This document shows positions 1-9,563 of a stretch of DNA of 64,000 bases, one piece after another. The stretch covers positions 124,001-188,000 of the forward strand of contig CAVVMV010000002.1 in NCBI GenBank assembly GCA_963749485.1, in the 5' to 3' direction. This stretch comes from JAZGGS01 sp963749485. GTDB lineage: Bacteria; Bacteroidota; Ignavibacteria; Ignavibacteriales; Ignavibacteriaceae. The notes under the pieces are model-generated. The model saw only the letters and a program-made list of their open reading frames with translations, was not told the DNA's origin and searched no databases. Both the position numbers and the translations under genes were made by a program. How positions within the stretch are numbered: the first letter of the stretch is position 1; every line of letters begins with the position of its first letter.

Positions 1-70
1 GAAAGTTTATTGATACGAAAAAAATGATTTTGCTAAAGTAAAAAACACAATAAACAAGTCGGTTAATTTC

Positions 71-101
71 AAGGCGATCTTAATAGGTCGCCTTTTTTTA
101 T
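71..101 (+). terminator. Rho-independent terminator of a gene left of the window
   Basis: The arms AAGGCGA (71-77) and TCGCCTT (88-94) form a hairpin followed on the plus strand by a run of seven T. It would end a plus-strand transcript entering from the left edge and converges with the DUF3365 gene. Bases 1-70 are AT-rich and hold nothing I can identify. Confidence 0.7.
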
Positions 102-686
102 TCAATAAGCTTCTTGATAGAAACCGCTCCTCTTAAATCACCCGGTTTGTAATCGTATGCTTTACCTTTTGGATAACGCTCTCTTATTTGTCTGCTTATT
201 TCTTTCTGCATAGAGCTAAGGTTACCATGACAGTTTAGACATTCCGGTTGAATTAAAATTGGCTTCATATATCTCAGGTAAGTAAATCCGCCCTCATTAA
301 CCAGTTCTGCCAGATCTGTGTTGGCATCAAGCTTATTGTTCTCCAACATTTCCTGGAAACTATTCAGTACAGTTTGTTCGTAATCATCCGGAAAGTTATT
401 CTCGTTCCTATTTCTAAAAGAAACTCTTTGAATAAACACCCCTCTTTGTAAGCCAAATTCATTAGTTAATACCTGCGCAGTATCCGAGCAAATATCCAGG
501 GCACTTGCTACCCCGTTTGTTTGTAATCTGGTTAAGCAATATCCCTTTTAACTTACCCATAAAGTCTGCTGCAGTGGTACGCATTTGCTCCCTTTGATCT
601 TCAGTAACCTCAATCTCTTTATCAGAGCAGTTTAGAAGGATTAAAGAAGTAACAACAACGGCGGATAAAAATATTTTACGATTCAT
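98..686 (-). CDS. DUF3365 (Tll0287-like) haem-binding sensor lipoprotein, frameshifted
   Basis: The start at 686 gives a signal peptide with a lipobox-like LILLNC (Cys20), so this is probably a lipoprotein. The N-terminal fragment (462-686) and the C-terminal fragment (98-439) are in different frames. Reading through a one-base slip near 505-520, in an ACGGGG run, restores one protein of about 195 residues containing ALDICSDTAQVLTNEFG. The C-terminal part carries CLNCHG, the c-type haem motif typical of DUF3365 domains, and ends in the family-like KPGDLRGAVSIK. DUF3365 domains usually act as periplasmic haem/redox sensors; here there is no attached kinase, so a stand-alone haem lipoprotein is inferred. 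The break is probably a sequence error. Confidence 0.8.
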
Positions 687-824
687 ATTTAATTCCTCCT
701 TTTTCTTAAAATAACCAATTAAGTTATATCAATCCATTAAATAAAATTTACATAAAAACAATGAGATGTTTCTTCTATTATTCATAATTTTCATAAATTA
801 ATTCTTTTTAACATTAATGTAAAT

Positions 825-2126
825 ATGGAATCGCCGGAAAAATTAACATATAAAAAAATATTCGTCTTCTGGCTTCCGCTTGCAGCCACCTGGCTGATGA
901 TGTCCTTAGAAGGGCCATTCCTGGCAGCTTTAATTGCCCGCCTGGCTGAACCAAAATACAATCTTGCTGCTTACGGGGTAGCTTTTTCATTTGCACTTAT
1001 TGTCGAAGCACCCATTATCATGATAATGAGTGCATCCACTAAACTTGTAAAAGATGCTCAGTCATTGATAACGCTCCGAAAGTTTACGTACGGATTAAAC
1101 TGGCTGATCACTTTAATTATGCTGATAATTCTTATTCCTCCAATCTTTTATTTTTTAACGGAAGACTTAATTGGTCTGCCTTCTAAAGTTTCCAATCTAA
1201 CACATTTAGCTACAATTATTTTACTCCCCTGGCCCGGAGCTATTGGATACAGAAGATTTTATCAGGGAATTTTAATAAGAAATAATCTTACAAAAAGGGT
1301 TGCATACGGAACGATAATCAGGATTACTACAATGGCTCTAACTGCGCTGCTATTATATTTATTTACAGATGCCGCCGGTGTGGTCGTAGGGGCGGCTTCA
1401 ATATCGGCAGCAGTTTTTCTTGAGGCTGTAGCAAGCAGGATAATGGCCGATGGTATTATAAAAAAAATTGAGAAGCAGGAAGGTGACGATAAAGACGTAT
1501 TGACATACAAACAGATTTATAAATTTTATTACCCGCTTGCTCTTACTTCAATACTGGGATTAGGAGTTCAACCTGTAGTAATATTTTTTATGGGACAGAG
1601 CCGAATGGCGATAGAGTCTCTTGCGGTGCTTCCTGTGGTTACTTCATTCGTATTTATATTCAGGGCACTTGGATTATCTTACCAGGAAGTTGTAATTGCA
1701 CTTATGGGAGATGATAAGAAAAATTTTAAACTGCTTAAAAACTTTGCTTTTTTACTTGGTGCAGCACTTACAATTATTTTGGCGTCAGTAGCCTTTACAC
1801 CGCTTTCGGATATCTGGTTTAGAGTAGTATCCGGTTTGACTGATAATCTTGCCGAGTTTGCCCGCGTGCCATTGATGATAATGACCATTCTTCCACTCTT
1901 AACAGTTTTAATAAGTTTACAGCGATCTGCTCTTGTAAGCAATAAAACCACCCAACCAATAACCATTGGAACTGCCATTGAATTTATAGCAATCGTATTA
2001 GTGCTGTTTATCTCAATTAAATATGTCGGTTTAGTTGGTGCTGTTGCTGCTACATTGTCATTTGTAATTGGAAGACTGGCTGCTAATATTTATCTCACTC
2101 CACCCGTTATAAAAACAATTAAATAA
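825..2126 (+). CDS. MATE-like (MOP superfamily) multidrug/solute transporter
   Basis: This 433-residue protein is almost entirely hydrophobic, with about twelve predicted membrane segments. They begin near residue 12 (FVFWLPLAATWLMMSLEGPF) and continue to the C terminus. The layout of two six-helix halves, separated by a charged loop near residues 210-225 (KKIEKQEGDDKD), fits the MOP/MATE fold. The N-terminal segment and YRRFYQGILIRN resemble the MATE/ANK-like branch more than classical NorM. Substrate is unknown; export of a small organic molecule by ion antiport is the family norm. It is monocistronic, with no clear Shine-Dalgarno sequence. An alternative is a flippase-type MOP protein. Confidence 0.65.
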   Translation: MESPEKLTYKKIFVFWLPLAATWLMMSLEGPFLAALIARLAEPKYNLAAYGVAFSFALIVEAPIIMIMSASTKLVKDAQSLITLRKFTYGLNWLITLIMLIILIPPIFYFLTEDLIGLPSKVSNLTHLATIILLPWPGAIGYRRFYQGILIRNNLTKRVAYGTIIRITTMALTALLLYLFTDAAGVVVGAASISAAVFLEAVASRIMADGIIKKIEKQEGDDKDVLTYKQIYKFYYPLALTSILGLGVQPVVIFFMGQSRMAIESLAVLPVVTSFVFIFRALGLSYQEVVIALMGDDKKNFKLLKNFAFLLGAALTIILASVAFTPLSDIWFRVVSGLTDNLAEFARVPLMIMTILPLLTVLISLQRSALVSNKTTQPITIGTAIEFIAIVLVLFISIKYVGLVGAVAATLSFVIGRLAANIYLTPPVIKTIK

Positions 2127-2147
2127 AAATAAAGAGGTAACTATTTT

Positions 2148-2365
2148 TCATTGACTTTGTAAGACGATGTTCAGATAGTTGAATATATTAATATACGGGT
2201 GAGTTTAATAAGAATAAATGAAATGATGTTTACAATTGTGCCAGTTGCGACAACGAACTCTTTGATTCGAAAACATAATATGATTCAGCAGCGGCTGGTC
2301 CAGCTTTTGGGCGCCAATTTCGGATAAAAATGTTAAACGCGAAAATAATTCATCAACGAAAAGTA
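2148..2365 (+). pseudogene. msrB: Degenerate msrB (methionine sulfoxide reductase B) relic
   Basis: The frame starting at 2195 reads TGEFNKNK, stop, NDVYNCASCDNELFDSKT, stop, YDS. A one-base shift near 2290 then gives SGWSSFWAPISDKNVKREN. This follows MsrB order exactly: a TGE/TGK segment, VY-C-x2-C zinc site, LF-S-T, K/YDSG-GWPSF and P-S. The GG-sensitive core has lost the Lys codon (TAA for AAA) and has a TGA stop upstream. No catalytic C-terminal half (RCxxCxxHLGHVF) is present, because the S9 peptidase terminator starts at 2371. Unlike the other broken genes here, this one has several independent lesions and lacks its 3' end, so it looks like true decay. Confidence 0.75.
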
Positions 2366-2370
2366 TAAGG

Positions 2371-2404
2371 CGGGCTGCCTCAAAAACCTTTTAGAGACAG
2401 CCCG
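2371..2404 (-). terminator. Terminator-like hairpin after the S9 peptidase gene
   Basis: CGGGCTGCCTC (2371-2381) pairs with GAGACAGCCCG (2394-2404) with one mismatch around a 12-base loop. It sits 10 bases beyond the stop of the minus-strand peptidase gene. The T-tract on the minus strand is poor, so termination efficiency is uncertain. Confidence 0.6.
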
Positions 2405-2413
2405 ATAAGCAAT

Positions 2414-4333
2414 TTAATTCTTATCTTCTATCAGTTCTGTTGCCCTGCCGCCAAGGTGCTTAAAGAAAAACTGTTCCATCGCACCATAAAAATCAAACCT
2501 GTTTTCTTCATTCCTGAAACCATGTCCTTCATTCTCTTTTACCATATAAGGAACATCAATTCCTCTCAGTTTTAATGCTTCAACCATTTGATCAGATTCT
2601 GCCTGGGGAACACGAGGATCGTTAGCTCCCTGTGCAATAAATAACGGGGCTTTAATCTTATCTGCATGGAACAAAGGTGAAGCAGCGTACAAGAGCAGTG
2701 AATCCGTCTGTGGGTGACCAACCATTTCATATATCATTTCGCGGTATGGCTCCCAGTATGGGGGAATTGCATTCATCCAGCTAAAGATGCTGGATACACC
2801 AACATAATCGACACCACAGGCATACAGATCGGGAGTAAAAGTTAAACCAGCTAATGTTGCATAACCGCCGTAAGAGCCACCAAAAATTCCTATTCTATCT
2901 TTATCAGCTACTCCCTCATCAATCAACCACTGAACGCCATCAGTAATATCATCCTGCATTTCTTTGCCCCACTTCTTAAAGCTTGTTTCCCAAAACTCTT
3001 TTCCATACCCGGTTGATCCCCTGAAGTTCATTTGCAGAACAGCGTATCCCCTGTTTGCAAGGAACTGCACAATTGGATTAAAACCCCATCCGTCTCTTGC
3101 CCAGGGACCACCATGCGGATGAACAACAACGGGAAGATTTTTTGCTTCTACACCCAGTGGTAAAGTAAGATAACCGTTTATAGTTAGGCCGTCTCTAGAT
3201 TTGTAAGTAATTGGTTTCATCTCTCCCATATAATCTTCATTAAGCCAGGAACCAACATCTATAATATGAGTAAGCTTTTTAGCATTTACATCATACAAAT
3301 AGTATGCGCCAAGTGATCTGTCGCTATAAGTTCTTACCAATAATTTATCTTCTTCTTCATTCTCACTAGTAATAACAACCTCAATGCCCGGCAGTTTGCT
3401 ATACAAATCTTTATAAATTTCTTTTGATTCTTCATCAAAAATTTCATATTCCCTTTTCCAGGTAGTAAAACCAACACCAACAAGCACTTTCCTCTTGTCC
3501 GAATAATATAAACTGGAAACATCAACTTCAGGATGCTCGTAAATCAGTTCCAGTTCTTTATTATTTTTAATATCATATTTTACAATTGCAGCTTTATCCC
3601 TACCAAGGTTAGAGATCATATAAACATCTTTATTATCGAAGGTAAAGAAAACCGGGTAAAGTGTTTCCCTGAAATTGGTAGATATTCTCTCTTCAAATTG
3701 ATCCTCCTCGGTATCTCTATAGAGAATTCCCGCGTTTACACCATCGGTAGTTAATGCAATTCTAAGTTTCCCATCATGGTCTGTTACCCAACCTGTAATG
3801 TTACCCGGGTTCTCTGCAATAAGCTTCATTTCGCCGGTGGTAATATCTATCCTGTAAACATCAAATATCCTGGCATCTCTTTTATTAAGTTGTATCAGCA
3901 TCTCGCCAGGTACCTCTCTAAGATCATCCACAATACCTGCTCTAACGCTGTCGAAAGGAGTAAGGTCTTTTTGGTTTTCATCATTCTTATCAACCGCAAA
4001 TAACCTGAAATTTTCATCACCTTTCGTATCCTGAACATAAACAATCCGATCATTTCCTTTCCAGAAATACCCTGCAATATCGCGTTCTGTTGCATGAGTT
4101 ACCCGAATAGCTTCTTCTTCCCCTATCTTCTGAATGTGAACATTCATCCTGTTTTGCCAGGGCTGCATAAATGCAAGGTATTCGCCATCAGGTGAAATCT
4201 GAAAACTCCTCTTTTCAGGATTTCGGAAGAAGTCCTCCATCGGAATTAAGGGTATCTCATCGCCTGTAGTTTGCTGTGCAAAAACCTGAGCAGAAAACAG
4301 AAGTACGAAACTTAAAAGTATTTGCTTAATCAT
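2414..4333 (-). CDS. Secreted S9 family (prolyl oligopeptidase / acylaminoacyl) peptidase
   Basis: A signal peptide (MIKQILLSFVLLFSAQVFAQ) is followed by a beta-propeller-like N-terminal region (about residues 30-360, with repeated YxxDI/LxYxD segments) and a C-terminal alpha/beta-hydrolase domain. The nucleophile elbow is GGSYGG with Ser about 487; Asp about 572 in GANDPRVP and His about 604 in NEGHGF complete the triad in family order. At 639 residues it has the usual length for periplasmic dipeptidyl aminopeptidase/acylaminoacyl peptidases, which release short peptides or acylated residues from oligopeptides. The start is supported by AGGAAAG seven bases upstream. It is a single-gene unit with its own terminator. 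Confidence 0.92.
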   Translation of the reverse strand: MIKQILLSFVLLFSAQVFAQQTTGDEIPLIPMEDFFRNPEKRSFQISPDGEYLAFMQPWQNRMNVHIQKIGEEEAIRVTHATERDIAGYFWKGNDRIVYVQDTKGDENFRLFAVDKNDENQKDLTPFDSVRAGIVDDLREVPGEMLIQLNKRDARIFDVYRIDITTGEMKLIAENPGNITGWVTDHDGKLRIALTTDGVNAGILYRDTEEDQFEERISTNFRETLYPVFFTFDNKDVYMISNLGRDKAAIVKYDIKNNKELELIYEHPEVDVSSLYYSDKRKVLVGVGFTTWKREYEIFDEESKEIYKDLYSKLPGIEVVITSENEEEDKLLVRTYSDRSLGAYYLYDVNAKKLTHIIDVGSWLNEDYMGEMKPITYKSRDGLTINGYLTLPLGVEAKNLPVVVHPHGGPWARDGWGFNPIVQFLANRGYAVLQMNFRGSTGYGKEFWETSFKKWGKEMQDDITDGVQWLIDEGVADKDRIGIFGGSYGGYATLAGLTFTPDLYACGVDYVGVSSIFSWMNAIPPYWEPYREMIYEMVGHPQTDSLLLYAASPLFHADKIKAPLFIAQGANDPRVPQAESDQMVEALKLRGIDVPYMVKENEGHGFRNEENRFDFYGAMEQFFFKHLGGRATELIEDKN

Positions 4334-4428
4334 CTCTTTCCTCTAAAATATTATATTGAAAATATATAAAAATTACATAATGAAATTAGTTAAGGAAAGG
4401 GAATAATGATGAGTGGCTTTAAGAAGTT

Positions 4429-4944
4429 TTAGAATGGAATAACATAAGTTAATGCAATGCTTTCTACACCGGGATTGATTTTGCCAAGACTGGCATTAGA
4501 AATATGATTAAAACTAACACCCACTCTTGTACTATTCTCTAATCTAATTGCTAATTCTAATTGTGATCTAAATTCAATTGCAAATTCTAAATTTTTACTT
4601 TTGCCCTTATGATAAAAACCGGGAGCAAAACTAGGGGTAATATAAAGGAAAGATGCGAGGGGTATATCGATATAAATACCCGAAAATAAGTATACTGCTC
4701 CATCTGTATTAGCCATAACTCCACCAAAGGGCTTTATTTGCCAATCTATTTTATGGAAACGAAACTCGACTCTTCCCTCGGATGAGGAATTCTCTTGTTG
4801 AAGTATATCGAAGACTGCGGAAGAAAGAGTTATATAATTTTTGTCCTGTGCATATGTGTCCGAAATAAAGATAGAAAGGAATACCAATATGACTATATGT
4901 TTTTTCAAGAATCTGATGTGGAAATCAAACAGTAAGTAAAACAA
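4429..4944 (-). CDS. pagL: PagL-like lipid A 3-O-deacylase (acyloxyacyl hydrolase)
   Basis: After a signal-anchor/signal peptide ending near TYAQ (residue 33) comes a short 171-residue beta-barrel-like protein ending in aromatic VIPF, as outer-membrane barrels do. Near the C terminus FNHISNASLGKINPGVES matches the PagL active-site block: His147, Ser149 and Glu161. The His-to-Ser (+2) and His-to-Glu (+14) spacings are the same as in Pseudomonas PagL (His126, Ser128, Glu140). PagL removes the 3-linked acyl chain of lipid A in the outer membrane. The first ATG gives a longer than usual leader, so the start may be internal (near FLKKHIVILV). A gene of its own, between the S9 peptidase and the PorV cluster. 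Confidence 0.8.
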   Translation of the reverse strand: MFYLLFDFHIRFLKKHIVILVFLSIFISDTYAQDKNYITLSSAVFDILQQENSSSEGRVEFRFHKIDWQIKPFGGVMANTDGAVYLFSGIYIDIPLASFLYITPSFAPGFYHKGKSKNLEFAIEFRSQLELAIRLENSTRVGVSFNHISNASLGKINPGVESIALTYVIPF

Positions 4945-5019
4945 TCAACTAATTATTAATTTGAATAAAAAATACAAAACTGATTAATTTAGATATGTGA
5001 TGCGGATAACAGGAATATC

Positions 5020-5055
5020 AAAAAAAATCCGTGCAACCGTTAAGCCGCACGGATT
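5020..5055 (-). terminator. Rho-independent terminator of the PorV-like gene/operon
   Basis: AATCCGTGC (5026-5034) and GCACGGATT (5047-5055) form a perfect 9-bp stem with a 12-base loop, followed on the minus strand by a run of seven or more T. It closes the DUF4397-TonB-T9SS-PorV unit. Confidence 0.9.
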
Positions 5056-5076
5056 AAAAAGAATCAGAATTATTGT

Positions 5077-6117
5077 TTAGAAACCGAATGAAATTGCAAA
5101 AACGTGATTTCCATCAAAAAATTCTACTGGTAAATATGCATAATCAACCGATAGATCAACATTGCTAAATTCTTTTAAATTTAAGCCAACTCCAACAGCA
5201 TAATTTTGGAAAATATTTGGAGTTTCATCAGTCGATTGCGGCGAAAAGAGATATCCTCCTCTTATATAAAAGATATCTTTAAAACCGTATTCTAAACCAA
5301 TTTTGTAATCATCATAAGTATAATTGTTGTTTTGAAAAGTAGTAGATATTGTTACTTTATTATCCTCATTAAAATTTTTCTCATAAGATAGACCTAAAGC
5401 TATTTCTGATGGTAATTCTGCAGAGGCAGCATCAATTTTTAAGAACGTTGGTCCCCTATCCCCAACTGTGCTTTCTCCATCTACATATAAGCCATTCCCA
5501 TCAAACTCTATTGCGGAACCCAGGTTCTTAACCACTACACCCAAAGCAAAACCGGGAACTTCAAACAGGTCTTTATACTGAACTCCAAAATCAAAACTAA
5601 AGCCAGATGCTCCAACTCTATCAATAGATTCATTTATTAAATTGAACCCGACTCCAATAGATATTCTATCAGTAAGTTTTTTTGAATAAGTTAGACCAAG
5701 AATAAAATAGTTTGGGTTAATTATTTGACCTGTGCCGTCAGGTTGTTCCATGGTTGTAACATTAATCTCTCCAATGTTCAGAGATCTGAAAGATACGGCT
5801 ACGGAACCTAAGTCACCCAACCTACCACTGACTGCTGCATAAACCATATTCATGTCCGCTATATAAGAGCGGTGAGAAAACAATGCGTTTGCATCGCTTG
5901 GGCTGAAATCGACCCCTGCCGGATTCCAATATATTGCTTCCAGACCTGTAACTGACGCAATCGGTGAGCCAACCATAGCTAAATATCTTGCACCAACAGG
6001 AATTCTCAATTCCGGGGCACCTGAGGTTCCAGCACGATTATGACCACCACCGAATGTTTCAATGCCTAAGAAACACAATATCAGAAGTGCAAATATTACT
6101 CTTTTCATATGAAACAT
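5077..6117 (-). CDS. PorV/PorQ-like (UPF0164) outer-membrane beta-barrel protein
   Basis: This 346-residue protein has a signal peptide (residues 1-23) and then the UPF0164/PorV opening GARYLAMVGSPIASVTGLEAIYWNPAG, a hallmark of this FadL-like barrel family. Alternating amphipathic strands run to a C-terminal HVFAISFGF. PorV-type proteins bind the C-terminal signals of T9SS cargo at the outer membrane and hand them to the attachment complex. Here it follows directly the gene for a large T9SS cargo protein (72-base gap), so it may be a dedicated partner. A GGAGG sequence five bases before ATG 6117 supports this start. It appears intact, unlike its upstream neighbours. Confidence 0.85.
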   Translation of the reverse strand: MFHMKRVIFALLILCFLGIETFGGGHNRAGTSGAPELRIPVGARYLAMVGSPIASVTGLEAIYWNPAGVDFSPSDANALFSHRSYIADMNMVYAAVSGRLGDLGSVAVSFRSLNIGEINVTTMEQPDGTGQIINPNYFILGLTYSKKLTDRISIGVGFNLINESIDRVGASGFSFDFGVQYKDLFEVPGFALGVVVKNLGSAIEFDGNGLYVDGESTVGDRGPTFLKIDAASAELPSEIALGLSYEKNFNEDNKVTISTTFQNNNYTYDDYKIGLEYGFKDIFYIRGGYLFSPQSTDETPNIFQNYAVGVGLNLKEFSNVDLSVDYAYLPVEFFDGNHVFAISFGF

Positions 6118-6189
6118 ATTTTCCTCCGAATAATTTTAAAATTTTAATTGGGTACAAGAGTATTTTTCGCTTGTACCCATTTTGAAATA

Positions 6190-9100
6190 TTAATAAACTT
6201 TTAATATCTGCTGTTCCTGGATAATAGCTAATTTTAAGATTTTTGTAGTGCCCAGATCTGGCATGTCTACATAAACTATATATATACCACTAGCTACAGG
6301 CAAATTGTTATCATTCTGCAAATCCCAGGTATCAAATTGTCCGCTGGTTGAAATATGATCAATTGTTTTTACCAACACACCACTTAGATCAAATATCCTG
6401 ATAGTTGCCTTATCCGGTAAATGACTAAATGTAACATATTTATTAGTTGGTGATAATTCCCTGGAGTGAAATCCATAATATGGATTTGGGAACACATTAA
6501 TGTTACCAACATCTTCCTTTGCCAAACTTGTACTACTGGTATTTGCCGTAGAACTAAAAGTAAATACATCACTTGCTGTATTAACACCGTTCGGAACAAG
6601 AGTGAATGAGCTTTCTTCTGCCAGTGTACCACCGTTATGTCTATCATCCACCCACATTACCCACATTCCATCCCAAACTCCGTTACCACCATTAAAGCCC
6701 CAAAAGTCTATAGTACCGCCTGTACCATCGCCATACATAGTACCAGTTGGATCGTAATCTGTATTTAAAATCCACGTATAATTATACTGTTGATCACCCT
6801 CATTAGGCAACAATGGATCCGGTGGGTCTGTTAGATTATGTAAATCCCATTGCATCATTTTCATCTCGATCCCTAACCACAACATTTAATTGCCGTGGAT
6901 TAGCGGGGTCACTAATATCCCATGCTGTAAAAGGTACATCAAAGAATCCCTCGTAAGCACCCGGCGAAAAAGTTTGATACATAAAACCTTTTTGAGTTTT
7001 AGTCGGATCATCAACAACATACGGTTCTCCAATATCATATGCAGAATTTCCGTTTAAATCTGTGTATGATGCCATTGGTCGAAAATCTACCCTAACAGTC
7101 TTATGATCTCCCGGTTGAAGAGAGGTTTCTCCCCAGAAATTTGGTTCAAGAAAAACACCACCAAAGAAGATTTCACCGCCATGGCTTCCACCTGTAAACC
7201 AGCGTCCACCTGCATATTCAGGATCAGCTAGCAATGCAACAGGACTTATATTAGGGGGATCTGCACTTGCATATTCGAATTCTTTACCTTCCAAAGGTGG
7301 TCCTTCTACTTTAACTAGAATTCCATCAACTATTGGATAATCTTCACCTCCAGATTGATTAAGTATACCGCTTGCTTTTACTTCAGACGTTGATAACATC
7401 AGTTACATCCCAAACAATTCCTCCATCATCTCTAAATGTAACTTCGTAATTATGTCCTAATACTAATGTCGGATCAATAACTAATGCAGTTGCAACTCCA
7501 TCGCTAGTACCCTCAGAATGCACTGTAGTAAGGGTATCTCCGGAACTAGATGATAGTCTATCACCCGGTAATGGTGTTTGAGGTGTTGTGCTTTGAATTA
7601 TAAATGGTGACCTCAGTACGTGAAATGGAAGCAGTGGTGCAGGGTTGTTGGCATACGATACAACTGCAAAATAATATTCCTGGCCATTATACAATCCTTC
7701 GTTTCTGACTTTATCTTCATCTATCACAATATATCTCGAGAGACCTCCATCCTTACCATCAGCAGCAAGTACAGGAATAGCAGTACCACTAACGTCTAAA
7801 ACTGTATCATAAATTGCTGTAACACCATTTATTATGTCAAATGTGCCAAGCAAGATTCCATCGGCTAGAGCGGAAGATGACGTTGGTAATTGATAAACTT
7901 CATAACCTTCAAAGTTATAACCTTGATCTGAAAAAGTTTCAATTTCTATCATACTTACAGCGTCGTTTGCCCAGTTTAACACAACTTTATTATTCAGGTT
8001 AGCAACTTGAACACTTTGGCGGTTCCAGTGATGGTAATTGAAATAGCTGATCAAAAACTATTTGAGCAGTTAGATCATTAGTCTTTAAATCAGTTATGCT
8101 TTTAAGATTATCACCGGTAACATTATCGCCACTTGAACCGTAAACTAACGCCAAAACAACTTGTGCAGTATCACCAAGACTCATAGTGATTGGTCCGTTA
8201 GTAACCATAATTCTTCTATCACCGGGTCCATCTACTGCTCCATCAATTTTCCCTGTACCAGCAACTGGATCACCAGCAAGAAGATAAGTGCCAAAAGGAG
8301 TAACATCTGCCACCGAAGGCGGGAATGTGGAAGCACTTGGATATCTTGGAATAGGTCTGAATCCACGCATTAAATTATAAAATTCCAGAGTTCCGTTGTA
8401 ATTAAAGCCTGGATCACTCCAGGTGCCACCTGCGGCAAAATAGACATAAGAACTCATAGGTTTTGGATTTATGTACTTATATCCTTTGCGCCACTTAAGA
8501 TCGAATATAGCACTATCTGACGGGTTTCCAGTAAATTCAGAAACACCCTGTAAAAAGTCATAACCTACTGCTGGCGGAGCTAAGCCCAACCCGTCATAGC
8601 TTGCATCTGTGGCACCAGAACTATATGCATAACCCAGGTTTAAAGTTGTATCACAACCCGCAAAATCATCTGTAGAATTTCCAACATCAGCATCACACCA
8701 TTGAACAATATACATACTATCTATTTGAGAAGTAGGGGAGGAAGTTGGAGTACCTTTGTAAACTATATCTACCTTTTTATAAATAACATTACCTAAAGCA
8801 CCAGAATATGCATACGCCCAATAAGTTTCTGATACTTCCAAACCAATTGGTGGCGAACCATAATTAGATGTCGATTCGCGATCATCATACTTAATAAATA
8901 TAGTTTGTGAAGCACCTGGAACCCCGGGAATATCTTCTCCCGGCTCATATGTGCCATTGTTGTTAACGTCTTCAAATAGAGCCCCTTCGTTTGCAGGCCA
9001 TTCATTCCAATCTTTTGCATATTGATCTCGTATGGCCTGGATATTTGCTGCCGTAACTTGTCCGAGGGGTATATCATTAAAAGTTGCTGCATCCGAGGTG

Positions 9101-9504
9101 AGATCACCAGTTAAATAATCGGGTCTCACTCTAAATATTCGAGTTATCGGGGCACAACCTGTACCATAAGTATTACCATTAACCCGAACAACCGGTGAGG
9201 AGCCATCAGAAACCTGCCCTCCCCAAACCATACCTTCGGCAAAAACTGCTCCGACGGTAGTTCCAGTTGGGAAAGCTCCATTCCAGCCCGAAGCGACAAC
9301 CCAGTCATGGAAGCCTTCTTCAGTAACCCACATAGTTGCATTATTAATATTCATAAGAGTTTGAGCTGGGTCAACCGTAGTTTTTTGTAACCCTGGTTTT
9401 TTCCCTTTTTCTCCACCTTCCTTATCTTTTGCAAACAAATTATTAGGAACTGCAAAAAAGAAAAGAAGAATTATTATTAAACTTAAATAATTAAATTTTT
9501 TCAT
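6190..9504 (-). CDS. Large T9SS-exported surface protein, frameshifted
   Basis: Four overlapping fragments in different frames (7999-9504, 7383-8054, 6836-7399, 6190-6885) join at about 8035, 7390 and 6860 into one protein of about 1100 residues. ATG 9504 is chosen because GGAGGT lies eight bases upstream and it starts a clean signal peptide (MKKFNYLSLIIILLFFFAVP). The middle has fibronectin-like segments (VLNWAN, GYNFEGYEVY, YYFAVVSY). The end carries a sorting domain with NINVFPNPYYG and SGIYIVYVDM, so it is predicted to be exported by T9SS and held at the surface. It lies between the TonB receptor and PorV. Specific function is not recognisable; Asn- and Gly-rich EDVNNNGTYEPGED resembles a Ca-binding dockerin-like loop. 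Confidence 0.8.
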
Positions 9505-9563
9505 TTTATATAACCTCCGCAATATTATATTTTTCATAGTGTAACATTAAATTCTCCTATAAA

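Noticed and set aside
2195..2295. TGA in the msrB relic as a selenocysteine codon
   Set aside because: MsrB selenocysteine would be in the C-terminal half; this TGA lies before the zinc site, and a TAA stop follows.
7999..9537. ATG 9537 as the start of the large T9SS protein
   Set aside because: The later ATG at 9504 has GGAGGT at the correct distance and begins directly with the signal peptide.
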